Assembly: GCA_022497145.1 (NCBI GenBank)
Contig: MU385904.1
Span: 62,001 to 126,000, forward strand
Direction: 5' to 3'
DNA from: Rostrohypoxylon terebratum
Lineage: Eukaryota; Ascomycota; Sordariomycetes; Xylariales; Hypoxylaceae
DNA: 64,000 bases
Both the position numbers and the translations under genes were made by a program. Below are positions 11,085 through 23,740 of this stretch, piece by piece. Position 1 is the first letter of the stretch. Every line of letters begins with the position of its first letter. Under the pieces are notes generated by a model. It ran no database searches and was not told the DNA's origin. It saw nothing but the letters and a program-made list of their open reading frames with translations.

Positions 11085-12566
11085 GGTGACGGTGATATAT
11101 ATCCCCTCCTTGCAACGTGAAATGAAAAACCATACACCAGGGCTCTTAATGAATTTTAGTCAAATGAAATATCCTCTTATGACCTTAATCCCTTGATTCT
11201 GCTCACTCGCATGCAAATACGAAGAAGCGAAGCTGGCACACCATTCTTCACACCGATACCATCATCAACCGCCACCACATGGTCTCGGCTGCATCCGAGG
11301 TGGGAGGTTCAATGTTACATGCATCCTGGCATCGTAGCGCCTCTCCAACTCTCTTCCCCTTCCCCTCTTCGCGCGCTTCCAAGAGTCTGAGCTATCTCTC
11401 TCATGGATACCCAGCCATCTGGGCCTCGCCTGATAACGCGAATTGGCCAATCGCATCAAACGTAAAAGACGTCTTCTCGTCGAAACGGGACGATGGGCTT
11501 GCTTCTATGCGCGATTGAGCTTCTTGGGTGATGGGGAGGAGAGGACATGCATGGCTTGGCGCGAGATCATCTATCTTGATCTGGAAGTTGCTGTAATTAG
11601 CATCTCTGGATGAGGGGGCGTACACGGTGCAATTGAATTCATGGGCAACTATCTAGCATCTAGATCTCGAGTTTCCCAGGTGAAAGCTCGACGGTAATTA
11701 ACAGTAGATCTTCATGTCAGATTCTCTACTAGGTAGATACCTACCTGGCTTGATGAACACGATCACTCCAATTCAAAAATTCAGAATTCAAGTTCAAATC
11801 ATGGTTAACGGCGGCAGCTCGCGTCCTAGACGCACGCACCTCATATATTAAATGAATTACCACTAATACACGAGGGTTTCTCGAACTACCTCCATTAAAC
11901 TATCTCTCTTTCCTTCTTCTTCTCGCCCTCCAATGCTCCTTCACCTTCCTCCGTTGGTATCATATCGTGCCTGAATCCTGCTCTAGCAATGCTCCGTGCA
12001 AGATGGATCGACATCGGGACAAAAAAACCTGCTCAAAAACGAGAACAATAACGACAAACAAGAAAACAAAGATTTGCGAGCAATGCGAGACTACTATGCT
12101 ATCATATGGATGGTGTGGTGTCCGGGATAGCATGATCAAAATGTGGGGTAGGTAGTGGTCAAAGTTGGCTAAAAAATACATTTGAGGGAAGGATATGCGA
12201 GATGAGCTGCTGTTGAGGTACCATCTCAGACGGCTGTGACAGAACGACAATGGATAGAGCTCGCTCGTTCATCTCGTTGGTAAGAGGTGACTCATGTGTG
12301 GTGGGTCAAAAAAGGAGGGAATATTCGTATCGTATAGTCGTACATCTCAAACGCCGTGCTTGGACATCGTGATAGACTCAACCAGTGTCGTTGCGCCAAA
12401 AAGGGGAAAGACAGAAAGCCTCCTATGCCAAAAAGTGCAATTGCGTCCTAGAAAATGAGCAATGATGCTTGCTAGGTAATAATTCGTAGGTAGTAGTAGT
12501 GATCTGCTAGATTTTAAGCTCGTGAGCCTAGGTGCATTAGCTAGCACATATTCAGAGTCCGTGTAG
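11085..12566. other. Intergenic region, no gene seen
   Basis: About 1.5 kb between the peptidase start and the coiled-coil gene stop. It should hold the peptidase promoter and a 3' UTR. Overlapping short frames in several phases show no domain. Confidence 0.4.
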
Positions 12567-14548
12567 TCATAAGTCCACACCGCTCTCTTGTGGGGACCGC
12601 ATAGGTCGCTTCAAAGTCAACTGGCTGAGGGAAAGTGTTCTAGCCGCCTTCTTCCTCGAGCCGTCTACCTCTTCATCACGAAGCTCCTCGCCGAAAGCAC
12701 CAAAACCGTGACTACCTTCTTCGCGTGGCGTTTTGAATGCCTCCGACTCAGTGTCTGCACCAGCACTCAGAGGTTCGTCGTCGTCGTGCTCGAAAGCGGA
12801 CACAGTGGAATAAGTAGTCGAGTCGGTCTCGAGCTTAGGCGCAGCCCGGCATATTAGGTTGAGTCGGTGACTCAGTCTAGTTACACGGGCTTCTAGCGCT
12901 TGTCGCGCATCTCGCTCGGTATCGACGAGGGCTTTCAGTGTCGTATACTGATCGGTAGCGAGAGCTCCCGCATTCTCGCCTAGCAGCGTAGGTAAGCTCG
13001 TCGCACCACGGATTGTCGTATTCGACGTGGGCCTTGCAGCTGGTCTCGTCGAAGGGGGAATTGATCCAATATACGTGTTCCCTTCCCCAAACGACACATC
13101 CGATTGCTGAGAGACGCTATATCTTGATGTGTGTTCGACATCCTGAGAAGATGCCTGATAACCAGACGATTCAGCCACGGCGGCGCAAGATGGCGTCGAA
13201 TAGGTCGCTGATTGGATTATGGATCCTCGAGGCGGTGCTTGTTCAGGGGTGTCAGGTACATAATTGTTAACACCTGGCACAACCTGGAACAGCTGAGAAA
13301 CCAGTTTCTCTAGCTTTTGATTGCGGATCTCTAGAGAAGCTATACGATCTTCAAGACTAGCTGCCTGCGTTATCTTCATTCCGACCATAGGGCCGAAATT
13401 GAAAGGTTGCGGCGGCGTCTTCGGCGGAATTGGCTCAGGCGGTTCAGCTGGGGTTTCCGGCTGCGTTCCTGGCTCCGTATCTAAGATAGCATGATCCTCA
13501 TTATTGACAGTCGACGAATTAGGCGATAAAATAGGCTGGTTGAAGCTCTCCCTCCAATAGCGAATCTCGTCGCTACGCTTTCGAACCTGGATGTTAGAAA
13601 CCGCAACATCATTAAGCTGCGACAGACTTCTCGACCTCCGACGGTGGGTGCGACTATCACTAGTAATCGCGCGACCAATATCCTCGGGATCTTCCTCTCT
13701 TGATAAATTACCCCCTCGCCCATAAGTACTTGCTGGCCTAGGAGAGAGTCCTATTATCTCCCCATCGAAGTCTTTGATTCTTCCGCTTAGGATCCTATTA
13801 GACGACGCAGCTCTCCTTCGAAGAAGTGCTGGGTCTACTTGTATCGAGCTGCGAGCGCTGGTAATCGCCATCATATCATCGGGTCCGATCGAGTGCGACC
13901 TCAGCGCCCTGTCATAGTCACTAACAGGCATAGAGACCGACCGTTTGGACTCCGTCTCTTTTTGAACTCGATTGGAGGCCGATGTATCCTAAGAACATAA
14001 CTCCTGTTAGCGACTATTGCTGCCTGGCAAAATTGGAAACAAAACATGGCAGTCATCCTTACCTCTTCGCCTGATCCGGTATAATGACCCTCCGAAATAG
14101 AATTTCCGCCCGTGCTGTTCTTCTTCTTTCGTTTGAAGAGCCTACCTAATGTAGATTTAAGCGTCGATCGTTTTCGCTGAGGGCGATCTACGTCCGTGCC
14201 GTCGCTGACGGTAGAGTATCTGAGGGTGGTAGGACGGGCGGTCCGTTGCTGCTGCGGGCTCGCAGAAGAATTAGAAGCTTGGCTCGGTTCGGACGGGGTC
14301 ACAAAATCTATATTGTCCGCCCGTACGACCTCGGAAGGAATCATCTCAGCTCTCGAGGCGGGCTGATCCTCGGCGCGAGACTCGGGCTGTTCTGGTTTGC
14401 CTTCGTGAGCCATTCCTTGCCCAGGCTGTCTAATAGGGAATTCATCATCCATCGGCATAGGACCACTAATTCTACCGCGGAGTGAACTCGGATCAGGCTG
14501 AGCGGTTTTCGGTCGACCGAGGTTGGTGGAGGGTCTAAAGAGACCCAT
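12567..14548 (-). CDS. Disordered coiled-coil protein of unknown function
   Basis: Exons 14548-14063 and 13988-12567 join across a 74-bp intron (GTAAGG...CTTAG) in phase 0, giving 635 residues. I do not recognise the family. Most of the chain looks disordered, rich in Ser, Pro, Arg and Gln. A strongly basic patch (GRLFKRKKK) lies near residues 137-147 and could bind nucleic acid, membrane or importin. Two heptad-like stretches stand out: residues about 360-395 (LEDRIASLEIRNQKLEKLVSQL) and about 507-546 (TLKALVDTERDARQALEARV). Between the basic patch and the first coil lies a compact segment with RRRSRSLSQL and IRYWRESF that looks more constrained than its surroundings. The two coils suggest a dimeric scaffold; this is inference. 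Confidence 0.75.
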
Positions 14549-15140
14549 GATGTCTCTGAAGGCTGGACTGGAGCTGGAGCTGAAACTGGAACTGGAATTG
14601 GAACTGGGAGAGCGGGATTTACGAAATGATAAATTTTCAGAGTGAATAGCGAACGACTAGAAAGATAATGTAAATATGGTAGATATGGGATTTTACGGCG
14701 GCCGGCGATCCATTTCCTGCCTCTCTCACAATCCTAGCTCGGTCGAATTCGCAGTTGGGTCACGTTGCTTTAGGAAAGAGATCGATCTCTTGCATCTCAC
14801 ATCGCCAGCAATGCGGCTCGATGGAAGGTGTGGACGTGGACGTCGATATGCGAGTCGAATGGGTGAGAGGGGACCCCCTCCTGGATTGTCACTGGACGAG
14901 AGAGTGGCGAACAGAGATAAACAGAAGGAAGGATAGGTTATGAGGGCACGGAGCTAGTTTATGGGATGGGGGATACGACAGGACCTAAGGCGATTACAAC
15001 GCATATTCGAATGCGTTCCTGCGACGGCGGACCATAGTCTCCATAAACCGGTGCATATGTTGCATATGTAAGTGAGCAAGTGGGCGAGTGGGATGGCAAG
15101 GCTCTAAAAGGTCTGGGGTGAGGGAGCGGATGGGCGGTAA

Positions 15141-15170
15141 ACATATGGATACATATGGATACATATGGAT
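15141..15170. repeat. Three exact copies of a 10-mer
   Basis: ACATATGGAT is repeated three times head to tail. Each unit contains the NdeI-like palindrome CATATG. Confidence 0.9.
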
Positions 15171-15960
15171 AAGCCTGGACGGATGAAACGAATCAATGCA
15201 CATGGAGGACTAAGACGACGAGCTTCTTGCAGCTCTTGCAGGTTTACTGCAACAATGTCTGATGAGATGATCGGCCGTAAGTGGCAGAAGCAGCAGAGAG
15301 ACAGCAGAGGGTGAAGAAGCTAGGACCGCACAGCAACCTCAAAGAGGATTAGGAGAAGACCAGGATAGGTCGGGATAGTAACGATGGGCCACTGGACCAG
15401 GGCGTTGGAATGCCTTGATATTGGTTGGCCCCGGGGGTGGTCCTTGTAGTGGATGTAGTGGTAGTCCAGTGGTACTACATAGTACGCAGTAATAGGTACT
15501 AGGTAGTCCAGTGGTAGTCCAGTGGACTGAGCGGGCAGAACCATGCTCAGACCTTGCATATGCAGCGTGGTTTGAGGGTCTGTGTGTTCATCTATCCGCG
15601 TGTTGGCTAAGATTGTTTCGATGGACCTTGAGTCCCTTGAGCCCCTTGAAGGCTTGGGTTCTCGTGCCTCTACAGCATAAAACCGAGGGGGTAGTGGCTG
15701 TGACGAGTTTGAGCTCTTTTCCTGACATCGTATCCAAGTACTTCAAGTACGTAAGGTGTCTCAGATGCTAATTGTATCATAGGAAGACCACGAACTCCAA
15801 GTTGACGATCGAATGTTTGAGTGTGTATTGGAGAAGTTCCAGGTTGGTTAACAATTTAATAGAACATTCAATGTTCAGGACACTAAAAAGATAACCGATT
15901 AGGCGAAAGTTGGCTGCTATATTGGCAAGGGAAACTGGTTGTTTCCCAGGCTGCCAGGTA

Positions 15961-16346
15961 CAGTAAAACCTCTCCATAACGATGGTCAAAAACCATAAGG
16001 GTATTATCGTTATATAAAGTTATCGTAATAGACAGTTTCTCCACTTTAAAGTGGCCCGTGTACCCTTTTATACCCTCCCACTAAAACTGTAAGAGAATGT
16101 ACTTATAAGCTACGTAAAATAATTAATAATACATATGGGATTATTTTTGGTTTCACTTTAAACTTAATTTTGGTGGTAATTTTAAATTTTGTATAACGAT
16201 ATTAGTGGTTGGTTTCGAATAAAATTACGATATTCGTTATGGCCAAAATATTGTTATTTTACATACAAAATCGTTGAATCCCGTTGAGGATATCGTTATA
16301 TCAAAATATCGTTATAGACTAGGATCGTTATGGAGAGGTTTTACTG
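15961..16346. mobile_element. MITE with TA target duplication (Tc1/mariner-Pogo type)
   Basis: The element is 386 bp. Its ends are perfect 23-bp terminal inverted repeats beginning CAGTAAAACCTCTCCATAAC on both strands. It is flanked by TA on both sides (15959-15960 and 16347-16348), the target-site duplication of Tc1/mariner-superfamily DNA transposons, including fungal Fot1/Pogo elements. There is no transposase frame inside, so it is non-autonomous. The interior is A/T-rich and carries many ATCGTTAT-like words in both orientations, which would let much of the element fold on itself. Perfect ends suggest recent insertion or an active transposase elsewhere in the genome. Confidence 0.93.
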
Positions 16347-19169
16347 TAGCTTCCCAGTCTGTTAGCTCTTCTCCTCTTACTTCCCTGCAGAATTGACTGG
16401 ATAGCTGCATGGTAGGACCTAGGTACTTGGAATGGGAGGCCACTTCTGGAAAATGTAAGGATAATATTCAAAGTTTAATTCAGACTAACTAAACTAACTT
16501 CCATTGAAACCCCTAGGACCTAGGTACTACCTAATACTAGTATGTAGTAGGTACGCTGTTAGTAACCTATTAGTAGGGAACGGAGTCGACTTCCGGTTGA
16601 GGCTCCACGACCGTTTCGTCTTAATAGACAACTTAATTCTTCTTTCTATATTATATTATACCCAAATCAAATATTAACTATTAACATCAAATTAGCGGTC
16701 GCTTTCACGATTTCGGATTGTTGATAAACTTATGTCGGTCAACATATACTGCTGTAGGATCGTCCGAAAACCGATGCTAAAACAAACATCGAGATAAAAA
16801 TCAGCGAGTTTTCAACATTCGAGCCCTCGAGGTCACTATTTTTGATTCGGAGCCCTAAATGGTCACCGGTCGCTTGGCATCTTTCAGCAGTCTAGTACAG
16901 ACTGTACTATGTACAGTAGCTGAGGGTACCTACTATCAGCTATCCCCGGACCCCAAGGTCCCCAACACTACCAGATGTATGCTGTATGTGAAAGAGATGT
17001 ACTGCGTACACAAACGGAATAGTAAAAACATCAAGGCGTTTTTCAGCCATACTATCCTAAACCAAAACAGTATCACTCTCAAACCGTTCAATCGCCAACA
17101 TAGAGCTTCAGCGTCGTCCATCGAAGTTGAACTTTAGTTCTGAGGCCACCAATTAGTTGCATAATCTATTGTCATCATAAGTCCCGAGGTCCCTTTAACC
17201 ACAGCATCACGAGAAATTCTGGTCCGATTACCCGCTCAGCTGAATCCCAAGCTTAAAGCATGGAAGATGGTTCTAACTATCTTCTAACTAATCAAAATAT
17301 TCTAGCGACATCTGCATAGACGCTACTATGTAGAATGCTAGAATGGGGAGATATGCCCCATTTTCGTCCCTTTTATTTTGCACCACGTTTCTCTCCGCTC
17401 GATCCGTCGACTTCTCTATCTCTGACGGGAAACCGCCAAGGCCAGGGAAACCCAGGTTTGGTACGATGCACGACGAAGGATGCCTTCAAAGTTCATACTA
17501 TCATCTACATAGTATGTAAGCTCATACCTACTACGTACATACCTGCATACTTCATACATGACACTATCACGCGAATCCATACGAACCCATGAAAGCATGC
17601 CGCGTTTGATCTGCGCGAATCTCTGGGGGAACGAAAATCCTATCGGCTAGGATGTCCCTTCATAAGATCTCTAGAACAAACGTTAATGCAGCGAAGGCTG
17701 TGCGATTCGACAGCACCAACGTTCCGCAAAGTTGAGACATCGACAACTATGCCGTTGGCACTATTATATTGGTCCCATATTTGAGCCGACACCGGCACAA
17801 TGCCCTAGCGAAGATCGCGCATTGGTTGGTCTGTATAGTCTGCATATAGAGTGTCTCTACCTATTTGTTATTCTAGCCGAGCAGAGACGGAAGGCCAAGA
17901 GCAAAAGAGAAACAGGAAGCGAGACCTCACAGCTCGCAGCTAGCATCGTCCAATCCGCATCTCCCTGATCTCCTAACTCTTGCATCTAAGCTGCTGCATT
18001 GGACGTCGTCGAACGCCACCTACCTTGCATACAGCATACATGCTAGGTATGGATGCACACTATTATTACAAAGCTAACCAAATCTAAGCAAATCCCAAGA
18101 GTCGCAGAATTTCTCCGAACCGCTAACTCATGCAGGTACACCGTCCAACGTGTGTTTTTGGTTGCAATGGGGGAGAGGCTATGCAATGTAAGAAGCTGTA
18201 AGAAGCTGTAGTGTATTATGAGGTGCTAGAGGGGGGCCGTCAGAAACTAATCTGCGATCGTCGAATTTTTGACGAAAGTGGTGCGAAGAGACTTCGTTCA
18301 CCCCTTGAAAATCAATTTCTCAATATCGAGATCCCGCCAACATTCACATAGAAAATATTCGGGCACGGGAAATCAACTATCTTCCTTTTCATTCCTCGGC
18401 AACTTCACCAGCCGGAATATTTCCAATGGATAAATTAGTACGAAGTACCATACACAAGGTTCGACAAACCCTCGTTACTCTTGTGATAGGTCTAGCCCTG
18501 TGGATCACGAACGGTCCGCCCCCGCTACGAGAAGAGCAATTCTGAAACATCAGGGATATTGTGAGATATGTAACCCATCCAGGTAATAGATCCTCTGGCC
18601 TCCACATTTCAAAGAACCGCATATCGGTCACAGCGCGTCATCGTCTGATATTTCATCAGTTCTCTCAAATTCGGATGTGACAGCATGAATTCTGAACTTT
18701 TGCATTGAAGACAACCCCCCGGGGATGCTTGGCTTTTCCATTCTTCTGGAGATTCCATCAACCCGCCGATTTGGTCCAATTATTGCATTCCATGTCCCTT
18801 ATGTGATGTACCCTTTACTCTAATGATGGCGACACGCCGTCAATGCTACTACATAGTAGAATAGCATATGTGTGGAGGGTTGGTGAGGCCAGAATAAATC
18901 TACGATATGCAAGGTAACCTCTTCTCAATATTGAATAAACGCCAGACGGCACAGACCAGGAAACCTAGACGTAAATTCGGCAAGTATCGTAGAGTCGTAT
19001 TCGCGTGTTGCAGTCATTATCATTCGCCGTGCTAAAACTTCGGATGAACACCCCTTCAATACATCATTCCCAGGGGATACAATATTAAGGTAGAGTCTGT
19101 TCGCCTCGGCCAAAAGACCTAGCTACTAGGTACACTACTGCGTAGTCACGCACATTTGATTGTCACATC

Positions 19170-21837
19170 TCACGTCTCTATCGAAGCCGAATCGATGTAG
19201 CGAAGATCGGCGTTGTTCTCCAGCCACTCCATCCAGTTGTTGAGAAATTTGCTGCCTCTGGTTCCCGAAATCAGTAAATGAACCCAGAACCAGAAATTGA
19301 AAAATTGGCTTCTAGAAACATATGAAACAACTAAATCGTCTAAGCGGGTGTTGTGGTGGAGATGATAAATCCGATTTCTCGTTCGGATATTAAGAGACAG
19401 GTATGTCTGCTATAGCGAGATACGGTTGGCAAGGGCAAGGGCAAGGAAATAGCGGTAGCTGGGAGGATGGGTAGATAGTAGGTGAGAAAAACACCAGTAA
19501 ATAAACATACCGACGGACAGTCTCTGAATCACCCACGACAACAAGCGACCGTTTAGGCCTCGTCATCGCAACTGGCCCTAGTTAGCCTCACTTCTATAAT
19601 GTAACCTCATAATATCCGTGGGCATTAATAAACTCCATAAACTCACCATTAAGCCGACGTTTTTCACTTAAGAACCCAACCTCCCCGTCGGAATTGCTCC
19701 GTACGAGACTAACGATCACCGCTTCTTTCTCTCGGCCTTGGAATCCGTCCACGGAGCCGAGCTCGATGCCGGGGAAGGCTTCTTTCAGGGGGGCTAGGAG
19801 GCCGAGCTATCATCGCGCTTGGTTAGCGTATCGAATAACAGGATATCAAGATATTATCCATAGTAATCATGGAAGAAAATACTAGGATAGGACTGATCTA
19901 ATATACGAAGATTGTGGATGAAAACTGAACTTACCTGCGCGTTGTAAGGCGTGACAACGGCTATGTCTTCCGCCCTCACGCCAGCATCAACCAACTTCTT
20001 GACATGCTGCCTTACCAGCGCAGCTTCCATTTCATTGCTCTTACTCTCACCAAATAGTGACTTAGCCGTAGCTTTCTTCTGTCCCTTCTTCTCCCCATCC
20101 TTATCCTTATCCTTGCCCTTGCTCTCCTTATCCTCCTCTTCCTCGTTCTTCTCCGGGAAATCGCCTCCTTGCGTGTCTATGAAAATCACCGGCTCGTTCG
20201 TATCCTCCGTATCTTGAACCTCGTACTCCAGATCCTTAAGTAATCTCTCCTTGACCGCGTCCGCGGCAACTAGTCTCCCTTCGTAAAGCTCGTCGGATGG
20301 AAACCGCATTATCTTCTCGTGCATGCGGTACTGCGTCGTCAACATCCTCTTGATCCCCTTTCCGTGTAATTTAAGCAAGCGGTCGAATAACGTAGTCTCC
20401 AAGCTCGCCCCCTTTATCAGCTCCCCTTCCCCTTTCCCCTCCTCTCCTTCATTAACACCTTTTGCCTTTGCCTTTGGCTTAGCTTTGCTTTTTGAATTCG
20501 TCGACTTGACCGTAGGAGGTAACTGCAGGTGGTCTCCGGCACAAACCGCCTTCTTCGCCGCCAGCAGCGGAACCCAGCATTGCGCCTCGAGGGCCTGACT
20601 GGCTTCGTCGATGATGACAACATCGAACTCCTCGTTCTTTAGTTGAAAGCCGCCAGCGCCGTGTAGCGTAGCTAGCACGACCTTACTCCCGCCGATGAGG
20701 GTACCAACGCACCTGCGCTCGCGCTCGCGATACTCTTTTCGCAGCTCCTTCAGGTCCGCATAGATAGCTTTGCGGTCCTTGCCACTGCGCGTCTTCTTGA
20801 TGGAGGCTTGCTTAGCGTCCATCTCATTACGTACATCTTTGACGATGAGCCCAGCCTCCGAAGTTTGCGTTAGCACGTCGAGCGAGTGGCTCAGGACGGA
20901 AGGCAGTAGGCGTGCCGGATGCCCCAGACGCACGATAGGTACGCGGTGAGGAGAGAGCCGCTCGACGATGTTGTCGACGGAGATATTGGAGGGTCCGCAG
21001 ACGAGGACACGTTGGTTGCGCTTGACGAGTTGCAGTATCAACTCGATGAGCGTATGCGTTTTGCCTGTCTATCCAACTTAGTCCCCTCGATCATGCTCCC
21101 CATACACCCACCATAGAATATAGGATATTCAGCAAACTTACCCCAGGCGGCCCATGGATAAGCGCGATCTCCCTCGACCTGAGCGCGAACCGAATAGCAT
21201 CCTTCTGACTCTCATTCAACCCCGGATCAAACCACTCCACCTTGCCCTCACCCACCTCCTCATCCGCCCTCAAGTCTGCAGGCACCGGCGACGGGCTGCC
21301 CAACCCAAATAGCACCCTCACGAAGCCGGAGTACTCAGCCTCCGGCATATCCCGCATGCGCTGCATGACCTGGTTCATGCGGCGGTACGTAACATCATCC
21401 GCGAGCTTAACCAACCAAACCCTGCCGCCAAACGCCACCGCGTCCTCCCTCTCCTCATCGACAGCGACGGCAATAGCCTCCTTCTTGATCCTGACGACGA
21501 CGCCCCTGACGCCCTTGCGCTCCAAGTCCCTGACCTCGCGCTTCTTCGCGCTGCCGGCCGGCTGCTCGGCCACGAGCACGATATCGCCGGTCCGCAGCCC
21601 GTGCTCGGGCAACTCGCCGGTCGCCGCGTCGGCCGCCAGCTCCAGCACCGTCCTGCCGCCGAACCCCGTGCGCTGCGAGCACACGGCCAGGTTCGTGACG
21701 GCGAGCCCCGCGCGCTGCAGCGCGGAGGGGCTGCTGCCCCCGATCAGGCTGCTGGTCTCCTCGATCTCGGACTGCAGCTCGGCGTCTAGCAGCGCGAGCT
21801 GCGTCCGGGCGAAGGCCGCCACGTCGATGGGGATCAT
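19170..21837 (-). CDS. HCS1: Hcs1/IGHMBP2-type SF1B DNA helicase
   Basis: Five exons (21837-21142, 21068-19935, 19806-19647, 19571-19511, 19257-19170) give 712 residues; every junction keeps frame. This is an Upf1-like superfamily 1 helicase. Motif I GPPGTGKT (229-236) is split by the first intron between Gly232 and Thr233. Motif Ia reads CGPSNISVD, motif II DEASQA (from Asp386), motif III AGDHLQLPPT, motif IV QYRMHEKIM, motif V VDGFQGREKEAVI and motif VI NVAMTRPKRSLVVVG. An N-terminal beta-barrel-like region precedes the motor, as in Hcs1 and IGHMBP2. Two charged insertions, Lys/Gly/Glu-rich at about 422-440 and Asp/Glu/Lys-rich at about 528-560, are extra to the core. Yeast Hcs1 is a 5'-3' DNA helicase associated with polymerase alpha. 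ATG 21837 is the first in-frame ATG. Confidence 0.92.
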
Positions 21838-22190
21838 AGCTGCGCGTCGTGGGGTGTGTGCATGTGAGGGAAGGTGGGTTAGTGAGATGATGATTAGAGT
21901 TCCGAGTGTGAACACACTTTGGATGTGATACCGTGCCTAAGTGACGTAATTGTATGAAGTTGGGTTTAGTGAATGAAATGTGAAATGTGTAAGTTTTGAG
22001 TGGTAAGAGGTCTTGAAATTTAGTGGAGTAAAAGCCTTAAGGTTAATCACTGTGCTACCGGATTCTATCCATATGATAATCCAAACGATCACCGTCGGAA
22101 TACTGCGATAAATGGTGATGATTTGAAAAAAAAAAAACGCAATATTTTCTCAGTTATCATTATGTTCATAAATCTCAATCACTATGTAGC
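21838..22190. other. Spacer between helicase and DUF202 genes
   Basis: About 350 bp holding the helicase promoter and the DUF202 3' flank. A 12-base A run lies at about 22126-22137. No gene is seen. Confidence 0.4.
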
Positions 22191-22914
22191 TCAACCAGAT
22201 ATCGCTCCCGTAGGTTGTGTAAATATCACCACAAATAAACTGACGACAATAATGGCAAACGCGACTATCGACACTATCACTATGGTCCCCCTTGACGCAG
22301 GAAATTTCCCCTTAATCACCCATTGTTGGCCTTGATAATATCTACGATATCCAAGCAGTAGAATAAGTATAGATATACCTATAAACGTCGCACCAAGCGG
22401 TTTCCCTATACGACGCAACGTTTCGGAATTCGGATCGGTGTCGCTGTCTATCGAAGTATTCAGTCGGAACAATTGCGTGACGGCTATCCCGATGGACGCG
22501 AAAGAGAGCGACGTCCGAAGCCAAGCAAGAAATGTTCGTTCTAGCCTCTACCCGTTAGCTTGCAAACGTACGATGGCAAGCGGGATAGGGAGAGCAGCAT
22601 TGCAACATACCCAAGGCTAGATGGTCTCTCGCTACGCTTCCCTTGTTCTCCAGCTCTAACGACCACAAACCGCTAAAGCAACTCTGCAACCAACTCTTCT
22701 CATCCGCGTGGTGGCCGACGCCATTTGTGTTATTCGTCGGTGTCGGGGCGTTGTCGGTACTCGGTTGCTGAGCGGGGCGCCTGTTCCTCGGGCTGGGTGA
22801 AATCCGCGTGCCCTGGTAATTCGGGGTTTTGTCGCGCGCGTTCGCGATGCTAGTCGTCTCGTCAGGACAATCGTCGCCTTCGCGTCCCGACAGACGTTGG
22901 AAATTGACGCTCAT
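22191..22914 (-). CDS. DUF202-family three-helix membrane protein
   Basis: Exons 22914-22611 and 22540-22191 join across a 70-bp intron (GTATGT...GGCTAG) in phase 1, giving 217 residues. Splicing restores the family signature LALERTFLAWLRTSLSFASI. The N-terminal 85 residues are polar and look disordered. From about residue 88 come the conserved ELENKGSVARDHLALERTFLAWLRTS-type stretch and three membrane helices (about 105-125, 140-160 and 183-208). DUF202 proteins are small membrane proteins found from bacteria (YidH) to fungi. Fungal members include Vtc1-like proteins of the vacuolar polyphosphate polymerase complex, but this one has a longer soluble N-terminus and its function is unknown. 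Confidence 0.88.
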
Positions 22915-23691
22915 TCTCGGACTGCGCCCCGAGGCCTGCGAGCCGATCGTGTCGGCGCGTTCTCTAGCGGTCTGGGAGTGGGGAAGGATCTCTCGTCAGA
23001 TATTTGAATGCCAAGTTGGAGATATGTATGTAGGACTGTGTTGCTCTGAAGGATGCAAGGGTTGGTTTGCGGTTGTCGGAAATCTAAGACTGTTGCACCC
23101 GCATTTTCTTTTCTTTTTGCGTTTTTCGCATCACAAAACCAGAAACAGAAATCGAACACACGGACCAAAGAATAACTCGGATTATGGTGTGCAGACGAAC
23201 CTCGAGTATGCCATTGAGCCTATCGTGGGAGGACAACCTCGACAGCGAAGTGTCTGGTACTGGCGAAGATCCTCGCAGGTAGGGACCAGAGGGTTCCACC
23301 GCCTGCATTGGGGACCCGGAGGCCATTGTGGAAAGGAGCAGAGACCGAATTCGCTTGGTCTTTTCAGACTCCCTATCTCGGATCACGAACGGTCGCACGC
23401 AAATTCAATTCGATGCAGATGCGAATGCATGTTCGGCACCTAAGCAGCGTGCTTCGATGGTGTTTTTGTTAGCTTTCATGATACCATAATTGGTGTTGAT
23501 AAGCTTTTACTAGCAAGCTCCAACCTTAAGGTTAGCTTTGACGCCGTTGTTCAGCGCCCACGCGCTACGTCATTCGCTGGGAGCTTGCCCGCAATGCGAC
23601 TTCCCGCTATATTGTACAATGTATGTACAATACAAGTACATCATCCATGTAGGTAGGACCTAGTAGATAACGACAATAACGATATGCGAAT

Positions 23692-23740
23692 TAACTGTAA
23701 CTGTAACTGTAGCTGTAACTGTAGCTGTAGCTGTATCTGG
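23692..23740. repeat. CTGTAA/CTGTAG hexamer repeat
   Basis: About eight head-to-tail hexamers alternate between CTGTAA and CTGTAG variants, ending in a degenerate CTGTATCTGG. Confidence 0.85.

Larger units (their letters stand above)
14549..19169. other. Gene-poor 4.6-kb stretch with a MITE
   Basis: No protein-coding gene is supported here. It contains hexamer-like repeats just upstream of the coiled-coil gene start (14560-14610), a three-copy 10-mer repeat, a tract of GTAGTCCAGTG-like repeats near 15450-15535, a complete MITE at 15961-16346 and two copies of the CCTAGGTA octamer (16418, 16519). The remaining sequence has frequent stops in all frames. Confidence 0.45.

Noticed and set aside
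22829..23443. 204-codon plus-strand open frame
   Set aside because: It begins antisense to exon 1 of the DUF202 gene, has no domain and its composition looks non-coding.
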